A stretch of DNA of 64,000 nt from Vibrio rotiferianus CAIM 577 = LMG 21460 (GCF_002741985.1 NZ_APHW01000111.1:1-64000); one strand, 5' to 3'. Shown: positions 52,928 through 63,153, numbered from the stretch's first letter. The notes: generated by a model not told the origin, from the letters alone. Numbers and translations: made by a program.

Positions 52928-53419
52928 ATGCGTAACCACCTTCTGTTGCTAGTTTTTTTCACATTTCAAGGAATAGCGAAACCCATGGAGTTTACTTTAA
53001 GTCCTATTATTCAAGGCTCTATAAATCAAAACGGAACACCTATCGGGGGATTGAAAATAGAGAGGACTATAGTTCATAACGGAGTCAAAACTGATACTGT
53101 CATTACGGATGAAAACGGAGATTTCTCGTTTAACCCAGTTCTTCTACCTCCTGATCACAAACAGCATTCTCTACAAGATATAAGAGTAAAATTGGATGTC
53201 AGTACGATATTTGATGGTAATGAAGTCACCATATGGCAATCCAAACTTCACACGTATCAAGTTTCTGAGCCGATCATTAAGTCGTTACGAAATCTAAATT
53301 GTAATCTAGTCGAGCCACTTAAAGTATTCTCATATCCTGAGTCAAAAAATGAACCTGTTACAAATGAGGTTTATAGTATTTGTTCTCAAAGTGAGCTCAA
53401 GTTTGAGGAGTTATACTAA
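52928..53419 (+). CDS. Exported transthyretin/carboxypeptidase-regulatory-like protein
   Basis: 163-aa protein with a signal peptide (residues 1-17) and one beta-sandwich domain of carboxypeptidase-regulatory/transthyretin type: GSINQNGTPIGGLKIERTI then TDTVITDENGDFSFNPVLLP. It appears similar to proteins annotated DUF6795 in vibrios. The stop codon is immediately followed by the lipase GTG, so the two are translated together. In type VI secretion loci, a small exported protein beside a lipase can be the immunity partner; here that is inference from context only. The stretch is A+T-richer than the neighbouring core genes. Confidence 0.7.
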   Translation: MRNHLLLLVFFTFQGIAKPMEFTLSPIIQGSINQNGTPIGGLKIERTIVHNGVKTDTVITDENGDFSFNPVLLPPDHKQHSLQDIRVKLDVSTIFDGNEVTIWQSKLHTYQVSEPIIKSLRNLNCNLVEPLKVFSYPESKNEPVTNEVYSICSQSELKFEELY

Positions 53420-54567
53420 GTGAAAACACTCTCCCCTAAAGAAGCGCTTACATTTGCAGAGCAAGCTTACGATATCGAGTTTGATACTAAAACATTCAAA
53501 CCACACCGCAGATTAGCTAAAAAGTTTTCTTTTGATGTAGGCCAAACGACTATCCAAGCACAAACAGGCTCAACTTTAGGGCTAGTTTCAAAAAGAATCT
53601 CCAATTTCGTACTTTGCGCAAAGGGGACTGGAGAACAAAACGGGCAATTTGTACTTGCATTCCGGGGTACCAACTTTGACTACACTGCAGATAAACTAAC
53701 CGACCTGAATATTGGAATAAAAGGAAGTAGCAACGGATCTAGTGCTCATGCAGGTTTTGTTAACACATTTCATAGTTTGAAAGTACACCTCTTTACCTAT
53801 ATACAACGCAATGCTAGCAGCATAAAAACAATACATTGTGTTGGTCACAGTTTGGGGGGGGCGCTATTGCTTCATTGTGTGCAGACTGGATTAGAGTTAA
53901 TTTTAAAATCAATGTGGTACTTTATACCTTTGGAGCACCTCGTGTAGGCTTGCAATCTTACGCTCAAAAATCAACCAACTCAAACTTTGCAATTTTCCGT
54001 TGCACAAACGGCGCCGACCCCGTACCGATGGTGCCTTTGTGGCCATTTGTACATGCACCTATTGATAAACCAGAGTTCAGACTCGACTCATCTGTAGGTA
54101 TTTTGGGAGATGCTCATAAGTTAGCATCTTCTATCGGGTATAAAAAAACACTTACTTCAGACTCTTGGCAACACATCGGAAGATCTTCGAAAATGTATCT
54201 CCATAGATCTGTTAGATTAAAGTTTCAGAATAGCCATCAAGTCATGTTTAACGGTCATTGGGCTGACAAAATAGCAGCAGCATTGAGGACTCTATTAAGG
54301 GAAGCTGGATACGTTGGTTTAATTGCGATACAGGGGGCATTCGTAGGCAGCTTTACGTTCTATGATCTGGTAGCAAGATCCATAGAAAAAATCGTCCGAA
54401 TTTCTGATAGGTTTCGGGAGCAAACAGAAGGGTTATTAGGGCATATGCTCCGATTTGCTGGGAAAGTAGTTCATAAAATTCCTGACCTATCATTTAAGTT
54501 CATAAAGTATGTATTTAACTTATTGTTGAAGAAGTTAAATAGCTCTGTCTTCAGAGCACTGAAGTAA
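53420..54567 (+). pseudogene. Class 3 lipase, frameshifted in a G8 tract
   Basis: Alpha/beta-hydrolase lipase of the class 3 family, starting at GTG 53420 (GAGG about 10 bases upstream). The first frame carries VLAFRGTNFDYTADKLTDL and the nucleophile elbow GHSLGG, then goes out of frame to a stop at 53947. The second frame (to 54567) continues ...GAIASLCADWI, YTFGAPRVGLQSYA and the C-terminal part with catalytic His expected near VHAP or MFNGHW. The break is in eight consecutive G (53854-53861): nine G (or six) would join the frames into 382 aa. The C-terminus (about 300-380) has hydrophobic helices that could insert in a membrane. Confidence 0.82.
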
Positions 54568-54574
54568 CTATTGC

Positions 54575-55440
54575 CTACCCCACCACCGATACATTCTCCC
54601 CCACCCACTTCAATAACTGTTTTGCGGCTTTGGACAGCACTTGGTTTTGGCGCACTATGTAGCAAAATCAGTGTTGGGGAAACTAGGCAATGGCGTGACT
54701 TCTCGCGAGAGTTTCAACCTTGGGTCGAGGGAGAAATCAGGCACAATCGCCGTTCCAAAGCCAGCTTCGGCCCAATCTATTTGCGCCTCTACGCTACCGA
54801 CTTCCATCACCCTGTGTTTAGGTAATTTCAATTCAGGCAAAGAGGCATCAATCAGTTCACGCGTTCGGGTATCGTGCCCAAGTAGAATCAAGGTTTGGTT
54901 TTCTTCCGTGTTCTGTTTCCATTTGAAAATATTATCGCCGAAAGCGCACCAATGGATTTGCGTCAGAGGTGTGAAGTGTAGTGGTTGGCTTTCTTTCTGT
55001 GCAATAACAAAACCAATGTCAGCTCGGGCACTTTTTACCAAATCCACCGCTTGCGATGACGTGGTATTGAACAGCGCTAAGTCAATTCCAGGATATTCAC
55101 TTTTAAATTGTTGAAAAGGCTTGATAAGTAACAAACGTGAGACGATATCACTCGCCGCAATTGAGAGCGTGCCTTGTGTTAAGTCATTGATCGCATTGAG
55201 GTCGGATTGGCAGATTTGTAACTCATTCAACATATGCTGAGCAGTGTCCAATAATCGCTTACCCGCTTGAGTCAATTGCACAGGGTTACGTTCGATCAAT
55301 TTCGCGCGCGTCGCTTGCTCAAGTTGTTTGATGTGTAAGCTCACATTTGGCTGTGTCATGTGCAGTTCAATCGCTGTTTTGCCGAAATGTTTTACTTCTG
55401 CCAAGGTGACAAACGTACGTAACCAGTTCAAATCTAACAT
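54575..55440 (-). pseudogene. LysR-family regulator with C-terminal frameshift
   Basis: LysR regulator; N-terminal winged helix MLDLNWLRTFVTLAEVKHFGKTAIELHMTQPNVSLHIKQLE, effector domain from GTLSIAASDIVSRLL. The frame stops at TAG (54655-54657) after DFAT. Adding one base between 54655 and 54656 reads on through VRQNQVLSKAAKQLLKWVGEN to a stop at 54575, giving 288 aa, the normal family length, and ending 7 bp from the lipase gene. As written the protein is 261 aa and lacks its last ~27 residues. Divergent from purA (107 bp). Confidence 0.82.
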
Positions 55441-55547
55441 AGAAAATTACCCGATATGATTTTCTTATCAAGTTAATGAGTATAATTAATTTCTCTTATT
55501 CATGCGAGCATCCTAAGATTTTCCGGTCTGTTTTTGGAGAATGAATT

Positions 55548-56803
55548 ATGTCGTCTATCGTTGTTGTGGGTGCAAACTGGGGTGATGAAGGCAAAGGCCG
55601 CATCGTTGACTTTTTGGCAGAGCAAGCTTCTGCAAGCATTCGTTTCCAAGGTGGTAACAACGCGGGTCACACCGTGGTTAACGACCTAGGTACGTTCAAG
55701 CTGCACCAGCTACCAAGTGGCGTTTTCAACCCTGACTGTTTGGCAGTTTTAGGTCCGGGTATGGTTATCAGCCTGCGTCGCTGTCTGAGGAGATTGCGGA
55801 AGTTGAAGAAGCGGGCGTGAAAGTGAAAATGTGCATCTCTGATCGCGCAACACTGTGTCTACCTCTACACGCACTAGAAGATACGCTAGAAGAACAACGC
55901 TTAGGCGACAACGCATACGGTTCAACTCGTCAGGGTATTGCCCCTGCATACGGTGACCGTGTGATGAAAAAAGGCATCCTAGTTGGTTGGTTGAAACAAC
56001 CAGAAGTTCTAGTAGAACGCATCAAGTTCTGGATGGACTGGAAACTTCCACAACTACGTGCACTTTACCCAACGTTCGAATTCGAACAAACCGCTGAAGA
56101 GATGGCGAACTGGTTACTAGAAGTGTCAGCACCTTGGCGTGATGCTATCTGCAACGTAACGCTTCCGCTAAAAGAGCTGCAAGCAAAAGACCAAACTCTA
56201 CTATTCGAAGCACAGCTAGGTGCGGGCCGTGACCTTGTTTACGGTGAGTACCCATGGACAACCTCTTCAAACGTTGTGTCTATGTACGCAGGTATCGGTA
56301 GTGGTCTTCCTGCTCTACGTCCAGAGCGCGTTATTGCGGTAGCAAAAGCGTTCAGCTCATCAGTAGGTACTGGTACGCTGATCACAGCAATGGAAGAGCA
56401 AGATGCATTCCGTGAACTTGCGGGTGAATTCGGCGCAACAACAGGTCGTCCACGTGACATGGGTTACTTTGATGCAGTAGCGACTAAGAACGGCGTTGAG
56501 CTTCAAGCAGCGACTGAAATCGCTCTGACCAAAGTAGACTGTCTGACTGGTCTTAAAGATCTAAAAATCTGTGTTGGCTACGAAGGCGAGCACAGCGAAA
56601 ACCCAATTTGGCCTCAAACGGCTGCTCTAGCACCAATCTACGAGAAGATGGAAAGCTGGAGCGAAGACATTACTGGTTGTCGTAAATTCGAAGAGCTACC
56701 AGTTGCGGCACAAAAATACGTTCTACGTATTGAAGAACTGATGGGTGTACCAGTGAAAATGGTATCGGTTGGTCCTGGTCGTGAACAAATGATTATGCGC
56801 TAA
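55548..56803 (+). pseudogene. purA: Adenylosuccinate synthetase, frameshifted
   Basis: GTP-dependent ligase of AMP synthesis (IMP + Asp to adenylosuccinate). The N-terminus has the family's GDEGKGR P-loop variant (ANWGDEGKGRIVD) and GGNNAGHT; later motifs include YGSTRQGIAPAYGDR, and a C-terminal VSVGPGREQMI. The first frame runs to 55820 and the second carries the rest. Adding one C in ATCAGCCTGCG (near 55774-55775) gives VISPASLSEEIAEVEEAGVKV and a 418-aa protein. The usual length is 420-435. Vibrios often have a second purA on the small chromosome, so loss would be tolerated; a consensus error is also possible. Confidence 0.88.
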
Positions 56804-56827
56804 GACGTAAACAATACGTCTATTGGC

Positions 56828-56869
56828 AAGCGGCTTTTATCTTTTCCGGGGTAAAGCCGCTTTTTTTAT
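56828..56869 (+). terminator. Terminator of purA
   Basis: Stem AAGCGGCTTT/AAAGCCGCTT with a 15-base loop and a run of seven T. Confidence 0.85.
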
Positions 56870-56991
56870 AACTAAATATCTTTAGCTAAATTTTTTATAA
56901 GATCAAGCTCACATTCTACGTAGAATAATTCCTAAATTTGAGACGCTTCATATAGCTTTGTGTAACTTTTCGATTTTGCTTCCAAATTCTT

Positions 56992-58566
56992 GTGAATTAT
57001 CATTTTCTTACTCGTACTTATCGTGGCTTTGGTGACAACTTTAAGATGCTTATTGTCGCGGTGATATCTTTCTCCGTCACCATGTTGGCAATGATTCCAA
57101 TCGCCAATCAACATCACAAGAGCCTCACTTTAACTGCCGTTTCTCAGATAGAGTCTGAATTGTTATCGAGTATCGATCAGTTAAGTTATTTACTCGAAGA
57201 TGATTTCTATGAGCAAAGTTGCGACCACTTAATCTACGAACTACGAAGTAGCATTTTCAGTCTAGGTATGGCTAAGGAAGCGGCTACGTTCGACGATAAT
57301 GGTAAAGTGCGCTGCACCAGCAGTGAGCGCGCACCATCCTTCCACATATACAAAACGATACTAGCCCGCCTCGCGGAGAGTGAATCACATGTCACTCTAT
57401 CGTACACGCGTAGTGCCTTAATCCCAGATAAAACCTTGATTTTATTATTCTCTCGCTACAATGGGAGAGGAGTAAGTGTTCTTTACCCCAAAGAATATCT
57501 TATTGAAATGGTAGAAGATATTTTTAGCTTTGGTGATATGGATTATCGAATCGATGTTATTGGCCGAACGGTCAAAAGCGCGAAAGGCAAAGAGCCAATC
57601 AGAATTGAAGAAATTGAGTCATCCGTATTTCCGCTTAAAGTCTTCTCTTGCGTTGGGATAAATTTCTACTTTACCTACCTCCTGAGTAAGCTTTGGATTG
57701 GGTTATTGGCAATGACATTTTGCATGCTTGCTTACCTGATGTATTCCGCGAGAAAAGTGGAACAAAACAGCTTAGAGTTTTCTTTGGCTAAAGCGATAAA
57801 AAATAAAAACCTAACGGTCCACTTTCAGCCTATTGTTGATCAAAGAGACAACAGAGTTATCGGTGGTGAGTCACTGGTAAGATGGATTGATCCAGTTCAA
57901 GGGTTTATTTCGCCTGGAATCTTCATACCCTTAGCAGAAAAAGTCGGCCTGATCGACAAGATCACCTACTTAGTGCTAGAGAGGGCGGCCTTGTTGATAG
58001 AGAAAAACAAATCCCATTTCCAAGACCGCTACATCAGCGTGAATATTAGCCGCTCCCTTATTTTACGAGCCGACTTTATCAATGAAATTGAGGCTCGGCT
58101 GAGATTCAGACACTTTATTTGTGAGAGATTGGTATTCGAAATAACGGAAGAGGCGATATTTTCTGAGTCTGAACTATCAACACTAAAAAAACACCTCAAT
58201 AGCTTATCTCAGCTAGGGATACGAATCGCGATTGACGATTTTGGAACTGGATACTCAGGACTAGATTTTATCACTCAGTATTCTTTTGACATCATCAAAA
58301 TCGATCGCGTCTTTGTCAATAACTTGAATGACAGTCAAACCATAAGACCTTTACTCGAATCTATGCGCACACTAGCAACAACACTCAATATGTCTGTTGT
58401 AGTAGAAGGGGTTGAGGAAGAATCACAACTAATGGTTTTACGCCAATTAGGCTTTTACAACATCCAAGGTTTCTATTTCTCGAAACCTATCCCTCACGAT
58501 AAGTTTATGACATTTGTTGAGCAAAGCGACAAAGCCGCAGGCTCACTTAAAAGCTTAACCTGTTAG
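56992..58566 (+). CDS. CSS-motif EAL-domain c-di-GMP phosphodiesterase
   Basis: 524-aa membrane enzyme hydrolysing cyclic di-GMP. The N-terminal membrane helix (~20-40), a periplasmic CSS domain with cysteines in EQSCDHL and VRCTSS, a second helix (~230-252) and a cytoplasmic EAL domain (~262-515) are seen. Catalytic motifs are complete: ESLVRW (EAL variant), NISRS, EITEEA, DDFGTGYS, IKIDRVFV and VVEGVEE, so activity is expected. In CSS proteins the two cysteines sense periplasmic redox state. Starts at GTG 56992 with no good ribosome-binding site, so this is provisional. Monocistronic. Confidence 0.88.
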   Translation: MNYHFLTRTYRGFGDNFKMLIVAVISFSVTMLAMIPIANQHHKSLTLTAVSQIESELLSSIDQLSYLLEDDFYEQSCDHLIYELRSSIFSLGMAKEAATFDDNGKVRCTSSERAPSFHIYKTILARLAESESHVTLSYTRSALIPDKTLILLFSRYNGRGVSVLYPKEYLIEMVEDIFSFGDMDYRIDVIGRTVKSAKGKEPIRIEEIESSVFPLKVFSCVGINFYFTYLLSKLWIGLLAMTFCMLAYLMYSARKVEQNSLEFSLAKAIKNKNLTVHFQPIVDQRDNRVIGGESLVRWIDPVQGFISPGIFIPLAEKVGLIDKITYLVLERAALLIEKNKSHFQDRYISVNISRSLILRADFINEIEARLRFRHFICERLVFEITEEAIFSESELSTLKKHLNSLSQLGIRIAIDDFGTGYSGLDFITQYSFDIIKIDRVFVNNLNDSQTIRPLLESMRTLATTLNMSVVVEGVEEESQLMVLRQLGFYNIQGFYFSKPIPHDKFMTFVEQSDKAAGSLKSLTC

Positions 58567-58568
58567 AC

Positions 58569-58593
58569 AAAAGAGCGCACTGCGCGCTCTTTT
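58569..58593. terminator. Bidirectional terminator EAL gene/ppsR
   Basis: Stem AAAAGAGCGC/GCGCTCTTTT with a short loop between convergent genes. Confidence 0.88.
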
Positions 58594-58606
58594 GCTATGG
58601 GTCTGA

Positions 58607-59443
58607 TTAACCAAACAAGCGACGCTTCATACCTGCCCTTTCCAGAATTCGCGTGGTGATTTCTTCTACCGACAGCGATGACGTGTTGATGTAAGGAATG
58701 GCTTCTCTTCTAAACAGCGCTTCTACCGTATCAAGCTCCAACTTACATTGCTCAGTGCTGGCGTATTCGCTACCTGACAAACGGTTCTCGCGGATTTCAT
58801 TCAACCGTTCTGGGTTGATGGTTAAACCAAACAGTTTATGGCGATGGATTTCAAACTCCGGCAATAAACGCATCATCTTGACGTCTTCTGCAATAAACGG
58901 GTAATTCACCACACGTAAGCCAAATTGCATCGCCATGTACAGACTGGTCGGTGTTTTGCCACTGCGTGACACGCCAAGGAGGATAATATCGGCTTCATCT
59001 AAGCCTTTAAGCGTTATGCCGTCATCGTGAGCCAAGGTGTATTCAATCGCCGCAATACGGTCGAAATAGGTGTCCGAATCTTTGCTTACGCTACGTGAGC
59101 GCTGCATCTTTGGTTGTGGCGCCATCTGAATGTCATCTTGCACCTTCTGCACAATGCTTTCTAGCACGTCATAGCTATAGGCTGGAGCTTGTACAAGCAT
59201 CTCACGGATTTCTGGTACAACAATCGAAAAGAAAACCAAAGGCTTCACGCCATTACGTTGGTAGGAAATCTCGATTTCTTTGATGACGTCGGCCACTTTG
59301 TCTTCACTTTCAACAAAAGGAAAGGTTTTTTCGTTAGGAATAAAGGAAAACTGACCCAGAACAACATGGCCTAATGTCTCACATGTTATCGCCGTTCCGT
59401 CAGAAACATAGAATACATCACGACTTTGGTTCTTTATTTGCAT
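58607..59443 (-). CDS. ppsR: PEP synthetase regulatory kinase/phosphorylase
   Basis: 278-aa bifunctional regulator (DUF299 family) that phosphorylates PEP synthase with ADP and reverses it by phosphorolysis. The P-loop-like GVSRSGKT lies at residues 157-164; SDGTAITCETLG (about 14-25), IDYAL-type IEYTLAHDDG and FGLTINPERLNEIRENRL are also conserved. The length matches E. coli PpsR (277). It diverges from ppsA, its target, the arrangement seen in many gammaproteobacteria. Confidence 0.93.
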   Translation of the reverse strand: MQIKNQSRDVFYVSDGTAITCETLGHVVLGQFSFIPNEKTFPFVESEDKVADVIKEIEISYQRNGVKPLVFFSIVVPEIREMLVQAPAYSYDVLESIVQKVQDDIQMAPQPKMQRSRSVSKDSDTYFDRIAAIEYTLAHDDGITLKGLDEADIILLGVSRSGKTPTSLYMAMQFGLRVVNYPFIAEDVKMMRLLPEFEIHRHKLFGLTINPERLNEIRENRLSGSEYASTEQCKLELDTVEALFRREAIPYINTSSLSVEEITTRILERAGMKRRLFG

Positions 59444-59792
59444 TTTAGTTTAATTTTTCAAATTCATTTGAGTAGGATGGTTTACATAATATTAATAAAT
59501 GAGTTTGGCTTGCAATTGCGTGCCCCACAGCTTTGGAAATTCTTCTGAGTTTTTTTAAGCCAAGACGTAATCGTTTGCCTTTCATATCAACCACGAAAAG
59601 TGTTGATAGATGTTTGCGTTGGAAAATTCGTTTAAGCCCTAGTTGGGAAGTTGTAGTTAATGCCCCTTATCTACAATGGCTGCTAGTCAGCTCGATACTG
59701 CGTCTTCAATGACATTGACCTGCAAGGATGCTCAACTGCTGCTCGAGGTTGGTATAAATCCCTACAAAGCTGCAATGTTTCTGGAGAAAGAC
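59444..59792. other. ppsR-ppsA divergent promoter region
   Basis: About 350 bp. An in-frame extension of ppsA to 59676 exists, but is not family-like. No operator or RNA could be named; promoters for both genes are presumably here. Confidence 0.5.
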
Positions 59793-62162
59793 ATGCAAAA
59801 GAACACCCTCTGGTTCAATGGCCTATCCATGGATGATGTCGACAAAGTCGGCGGTAAAAATGCTTCACTTGGCGAAATGGTTTCTAACCTAGCCAATGTT
59901 GGTGTATCGGTACCAAACGGTTTTGCGACAACCTCATATGCGTTTAACCAATTCCTTGACCACGAAGGTTTGGATGAGCGTATTCACCAACTACTTGATG
60001 AACTAGACGTTGAGGATGTAGAAGCCCTGCGCAAGACAGGTGCCACCATTCGTCAATGGGTATTAGAAGCCCCGTTCCCTGCGGATCTTGAACAAGATAT
60101 CCGTGATAACTATAAAGAACTGACAGACAATCATCCTGAGATTTCTGTTGCCGTTCGCTCTTCTGCAACTGCAGAGGATCTACCGGATGCGTCATTTGCT
60201 GGTCAGCAAGAGACGTTCCTAAACGTAAAAGGCATTGATGCAGTACTAGAAGCGACCAAGCACGTTTACGCTTCTCTGTTCAATGACCGCGCAATTTCAT
60301 ACCGTGTACACCAAGGCTTTAACCACCGCGGCATTTCGCTATCGGCAGGTATTCAACGCATGGTGCGCTCGGACAAAGCCTCTTCTGGCGTTATGTTCAC
60401 CCTAGATACCGAATCTGGCTTCGACCAAGTCGTGTTCATAACCTCTTCTTGGGGCTTGGGTGAAATGGTAGTTCAGGGCGCTGTTAACCCTGATGAATTC
60501 CATGTTCACAAGCCAATGCTAGAAGCGGGTCAACACCCAATTGTCAAAAAAACCTTTGGTTCTAAGCAGATCAAAATGATCTACTCAGACCGTCAAGAGA
60601 TCGGTAAGCAAGTTGAGATCATCGATACCTCAGTAGAAGAGCGCAACGCCTTCTCTCTGAATGATGAAGAGATCAAAGAGCTAGCAAAACAAGCGATGAT
60701 CATCGAGAAGCACTACAAACGTCCGATGGACATTGAGTGGGCAAAAGATGGTATCGACGGCAAGCTATACATCGTACAGGCGCGCCCAGAGACAGTATGT
60801 TCTCAAAGCGAGCAAAACGTGATTGAACGTTACGAGCTCAGCAACAAAGCAGACGTTTTGGTTGAAGGTCGTGCAATTGGTCAGCGTATCGGTAAAGGTC
60901 CAGTGCGTTTGGTGGACTCTCTAGACCAAATGTCATTAGTCCAAGACGGTGATGTGCTGGTTACAGACATGACCGACCCAGATTGGGAGCCAGTGATGAA
61001 GAAGGCGTCTGCGATTGTCACCAACCGTGGCGGCCGTACTTGTCACGCAGCCATCATCGCACGTGAGCTTGGTATTCCAGCTATCGTAGGTTGTGGTGAC
61101 GCCACCAGCAAACTGACTGACGGTGAGACAGTGACCGTGTCTTGTGCAGAAGGCGAGACTGGTTACGTTTACCAAGGTGAATTGGAGTTCGAAATCAAAC
61201 GTTCTGCGGTTGACGAGCTTCCACTCCTGTCAACTAAGGTAATGATGAACGTCGGCAACCCTGAGCGAGCATTTGACTTCGCTCAGATTCCAAACGAAGG
61301 TGTGGGTCTTGCGCGTCTTGAATTCATCATCAACAAGATGATTGGTATTCACCCGAAAGCGTTGCTGAACTTCGACGCACAAAGCGATGAGCTAAAAGCT
61401 GAAATCACTGAGCGTATCCGTGGTTACAAAGATCCAATCGATTTCTACGTTAGCAAGCTAACCGAAGGCATCGCGACTATCGCGTCTGCATTCTGGCCAA
61501 AGCGCGTGATCGTTCGTATGTCTGATTTCAAATCCAACGAGTACAGCAACTTGGTTGGTGGTAAAGGTTACGAGCCGCACGAAGAGAACCCAATGCTGGG
61601 CTTCCGTGGTGCGTCTCGCTACATTTCTCCAGTGTTTGAAGACTGTTTCGAGCTAGAAACTCAAGCAATCAAACGCGTTCGTAACGAGATGGGTCTGAAG
61701 AACGTTGAAATCATGATCCCATTCGTTCGTACACCAAGCGAAGCAGCTTCGGTTATAGACCTACTGGCTAAGTTCGACCTACGTCGTGGCGACCAAGGTT
61801 TGAAAGTCATCATGATGTGTGAACTACCGTCAAACGCAGTACTTGCTGAAGAGTTCTTGAAGTACTTCGACGGCTTCTCTATCGGTTCGAACGACATGAC
61901 TCAGCTTACGCTTGGTCTTGACCGTGACTCTGGCGATGTTGCCCACCTATTCGATGAACGTAACCCAGCAGTAAAAGCCATGCTACAAATGGCGATCGAT
62001 GCGGCAACCAAGGCAGGCAAATACGTCGGTATCTGTGGTCAAGGTCCATCAGACCACGATGACCTTGCGGAATGGTTGATGGAACAAGGCATTAGCTCTG
62101 TTTCACTCAACCCAGATACAGTTATCGATACATGGTTGAAGCTAGGTAAAGTGAGCAAGTAA
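59793..62162 (+). CDS. ppsA: Phosphoenolpyruvate synthase
   Basis: Converts pyruvate and ATP to PEP, AMP and phosphate for gluconeogenesis. 789 aa from ATG 59793 (GGAGA nine bases upstream; MQKNTLWFNGLSMDDVDKVGGKNASLGEM matches the PpsA N-terminus). The N-terminal ATP-grasp domain (AVRSSATAEDLPDASFAGQQET), the swivelling domain with catalytic His in GGRTCHAAIIARELGIPA (about residue 420), and the C-terminal PEP/pyruvate domain (MCELPSNAVLAEEF, SIGSNDMTQL, CGQGPSD) are all intact. Divergent from ppsR. Confidence 0.96.
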   Translation: MQKNTLWFNGLSMDDVDKVGGKNASLGEMVSNLANVGVSVPNGFATTSYAFNQFLDHEGLDERIHQLLDELDVEDVEALRKTGATIRQWVLEAPFPADLEQDIRDNYKELTDNHPEISVAVRSSATAEDLPDASFAGQQETFLNVKGIDAVLEATKHVYASLFNDRAISYRVHQGFNHRGISLSAGIQRMVRSDKASSGVMFTLDTESGFDQVVFITSSWGLGEMVVQGAVNPDEFHVHKPMLEAGQHPIVKKTFGSKQIKMIYSDRQEIGKQVEIIDTSVEERNAFSLNDEEIKELAKQAMIIEKHYKRPMDIEWAKDGIDGKLYIVQARPETVCSQSEQNVIERYELSNKADVLVEGRAIGQRIGKGPVRLVDSLDQMSLVQDGDVLVTDMTDPDWEPVMKKASAIVTNRGGRTCHAAIIARELGIPAIVGCGDATSKLTDGETVTVSCAEGETGYVYQGELEFEIKRSAVDELPLLSTKVMMNVGNPERAFDFAQIPNEGVGLARLEFIINKMIGIHPKALLNFDAQSDELKAEITERIRGYKDPIDFYVSKLTEGIATIASAFWPKRVIVRMSDFKSNEYSNLVGGKGYEPHEENPMLGFRGASRYISPVFEDCFELETQAIKRVRNEMGLKNVEIMIPFVRTPSEAASVIDLLAKFDLRRGDQGLKVIMMCELPSNAVLAEEFLKYFDGFSIGSNDMTQLTLGLDRDSGDVAHLFDERNPAVKAMLQMAIDAATKAGKYVGICGQGPSDHDDLAEWLMEQGISSVSLNPDTVIDTWLKLGKVSK

Positions 62163-62187
62163 AACGAGCCTTCCTAACTTGTAATAC

Positions 62188-62224
62188 AAAGCCCTCAAGC
62201 TCCTGAGTTTGAGGGCTTTTTATT
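62188..62224 (+). terminator. Terminator of ppsA
   Basis: Stem AAAGCCCTCAA/TTGAGGGCTTT with a loop of about ten bases and a T run. Confidence 0.88.
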
Positions 62225-62348
62225 TGCCTGCCATGTCAAAGCTATGTGAGTTCGTGACCGCAATCCCAAGCTATGTCTTCCTTATATTCTCCCCCTTCCC
62301 TTTTTCACCTAAAATTAAAGCACACCTATTTCATAGAAGAATGGATAT

Positions 62349-63128
62349 ATGAAAAAGCCTCTTGCTCTTATCACTGCCTTAGTCATGCTCACTTCTCCGG
62401 CTTATGCCGACTGGGACGACATTTCTAACAGCCTTTCAGACCTAGGGGAGGCTGTTTCGGATACGGCGAAGGAGACGTGGGACAGCACCAAAGAATTCTC
62501 AAAACAAGCATGGGAAGATTTTACTAATTGGTCAAAAGATGCGATTAACACCGCTGGCGAATGGACGGATGCAAGTATTGAAACCAGTAAAGAGTGGATC
62601 GATGAAGCCGACAAGAAAATTGATGAGCTGATGGAAGGTGATACGCCAGAAGAAGCTCGCCAAGCGATTGATTTGATGGCGGATAGCACCTTGCTCAAAC
62701 TGTTTAATGAGAAACCTGAAGCCAAAATACTCTACGACAAAGCTTACGGTTATGCAGTGTTTGATTCACGCAAACTGTCGTTGATGTTCCACACCAACTC
62801 AGGCTCCGGTGTTGCGGTCAACAAATCGACCGACAAGCGCACTTACATGAACATGTTTGGTGCTGGCGTCGCCCTTGGTGTTGGCGGTAAGTTCTACCAA
62901 CAAGTCGTACTTTTTGAGAAAGAAAAAGACTTCAACACCTTTGTCGAGGAAGGCTGGGAAGCATCGAGCGAAGCTTCTTTAGTCGCTGGTGAAGATGGCG
63001 AAGAAATGACAGCACAGTTCAACAGCGGCGTAGCAGTATATCAGTTAAACACCACAGGCTTGTTGGTTGATGCGAACGTTTCTGGCTCGAAATACTGGGT
63101 CAACAAAGAGCTGACCGATTCGCAGTAA
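62349..63128 (+). CDS. SYLF-domain (YSC84-related) lipid-binding protein
   Basis: 259-aa exported protein. Signal peptide to about residue 20 (SPAYA), then a helical Trp/Asp/Lys-rich segment (about 22-95: repeats like TKEFSKQAWEDFTNWSKDA), then the SYLF domain: YGYAVFDSRKLSLMFHTNSGSGVAVN, GAGVALGVGGKFYQQVVLFEKEKDF and EASLVAGEDGEEMTAQF. SYLF proteins bind phosphoinositides or other lipids; a periplasmic or outer-membrane-associated role is likely but not shown. It is followed by a C-rich terminator. Confidence 0.87.
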   Translation: MKKPLALITALVMLTSPAYADWDDISNSLSDLGEAVSDTAKETWDSTKEFSKQAWEDFTNWSKDAINTAGEWTDASIETSKEWIDEADKKIDELMEGDTPEEARQAIDLMADSTLLKLFNEKPEAKILYDKAYGYAVFDSRKLSLMFHTNSGSGVAVNKSTDKRTYMNMFGAGVALGVGGKFYQQVVLFEKEKDFNTFVEEGWEASSEASLVAGEDGEEMTAQFNSGVAVYQLNTTGLLVDANVSGSKYWVNKELTDSQ

Positions 63129-63153
63129 TCTCAAGAACGCATCGATTTATTTA

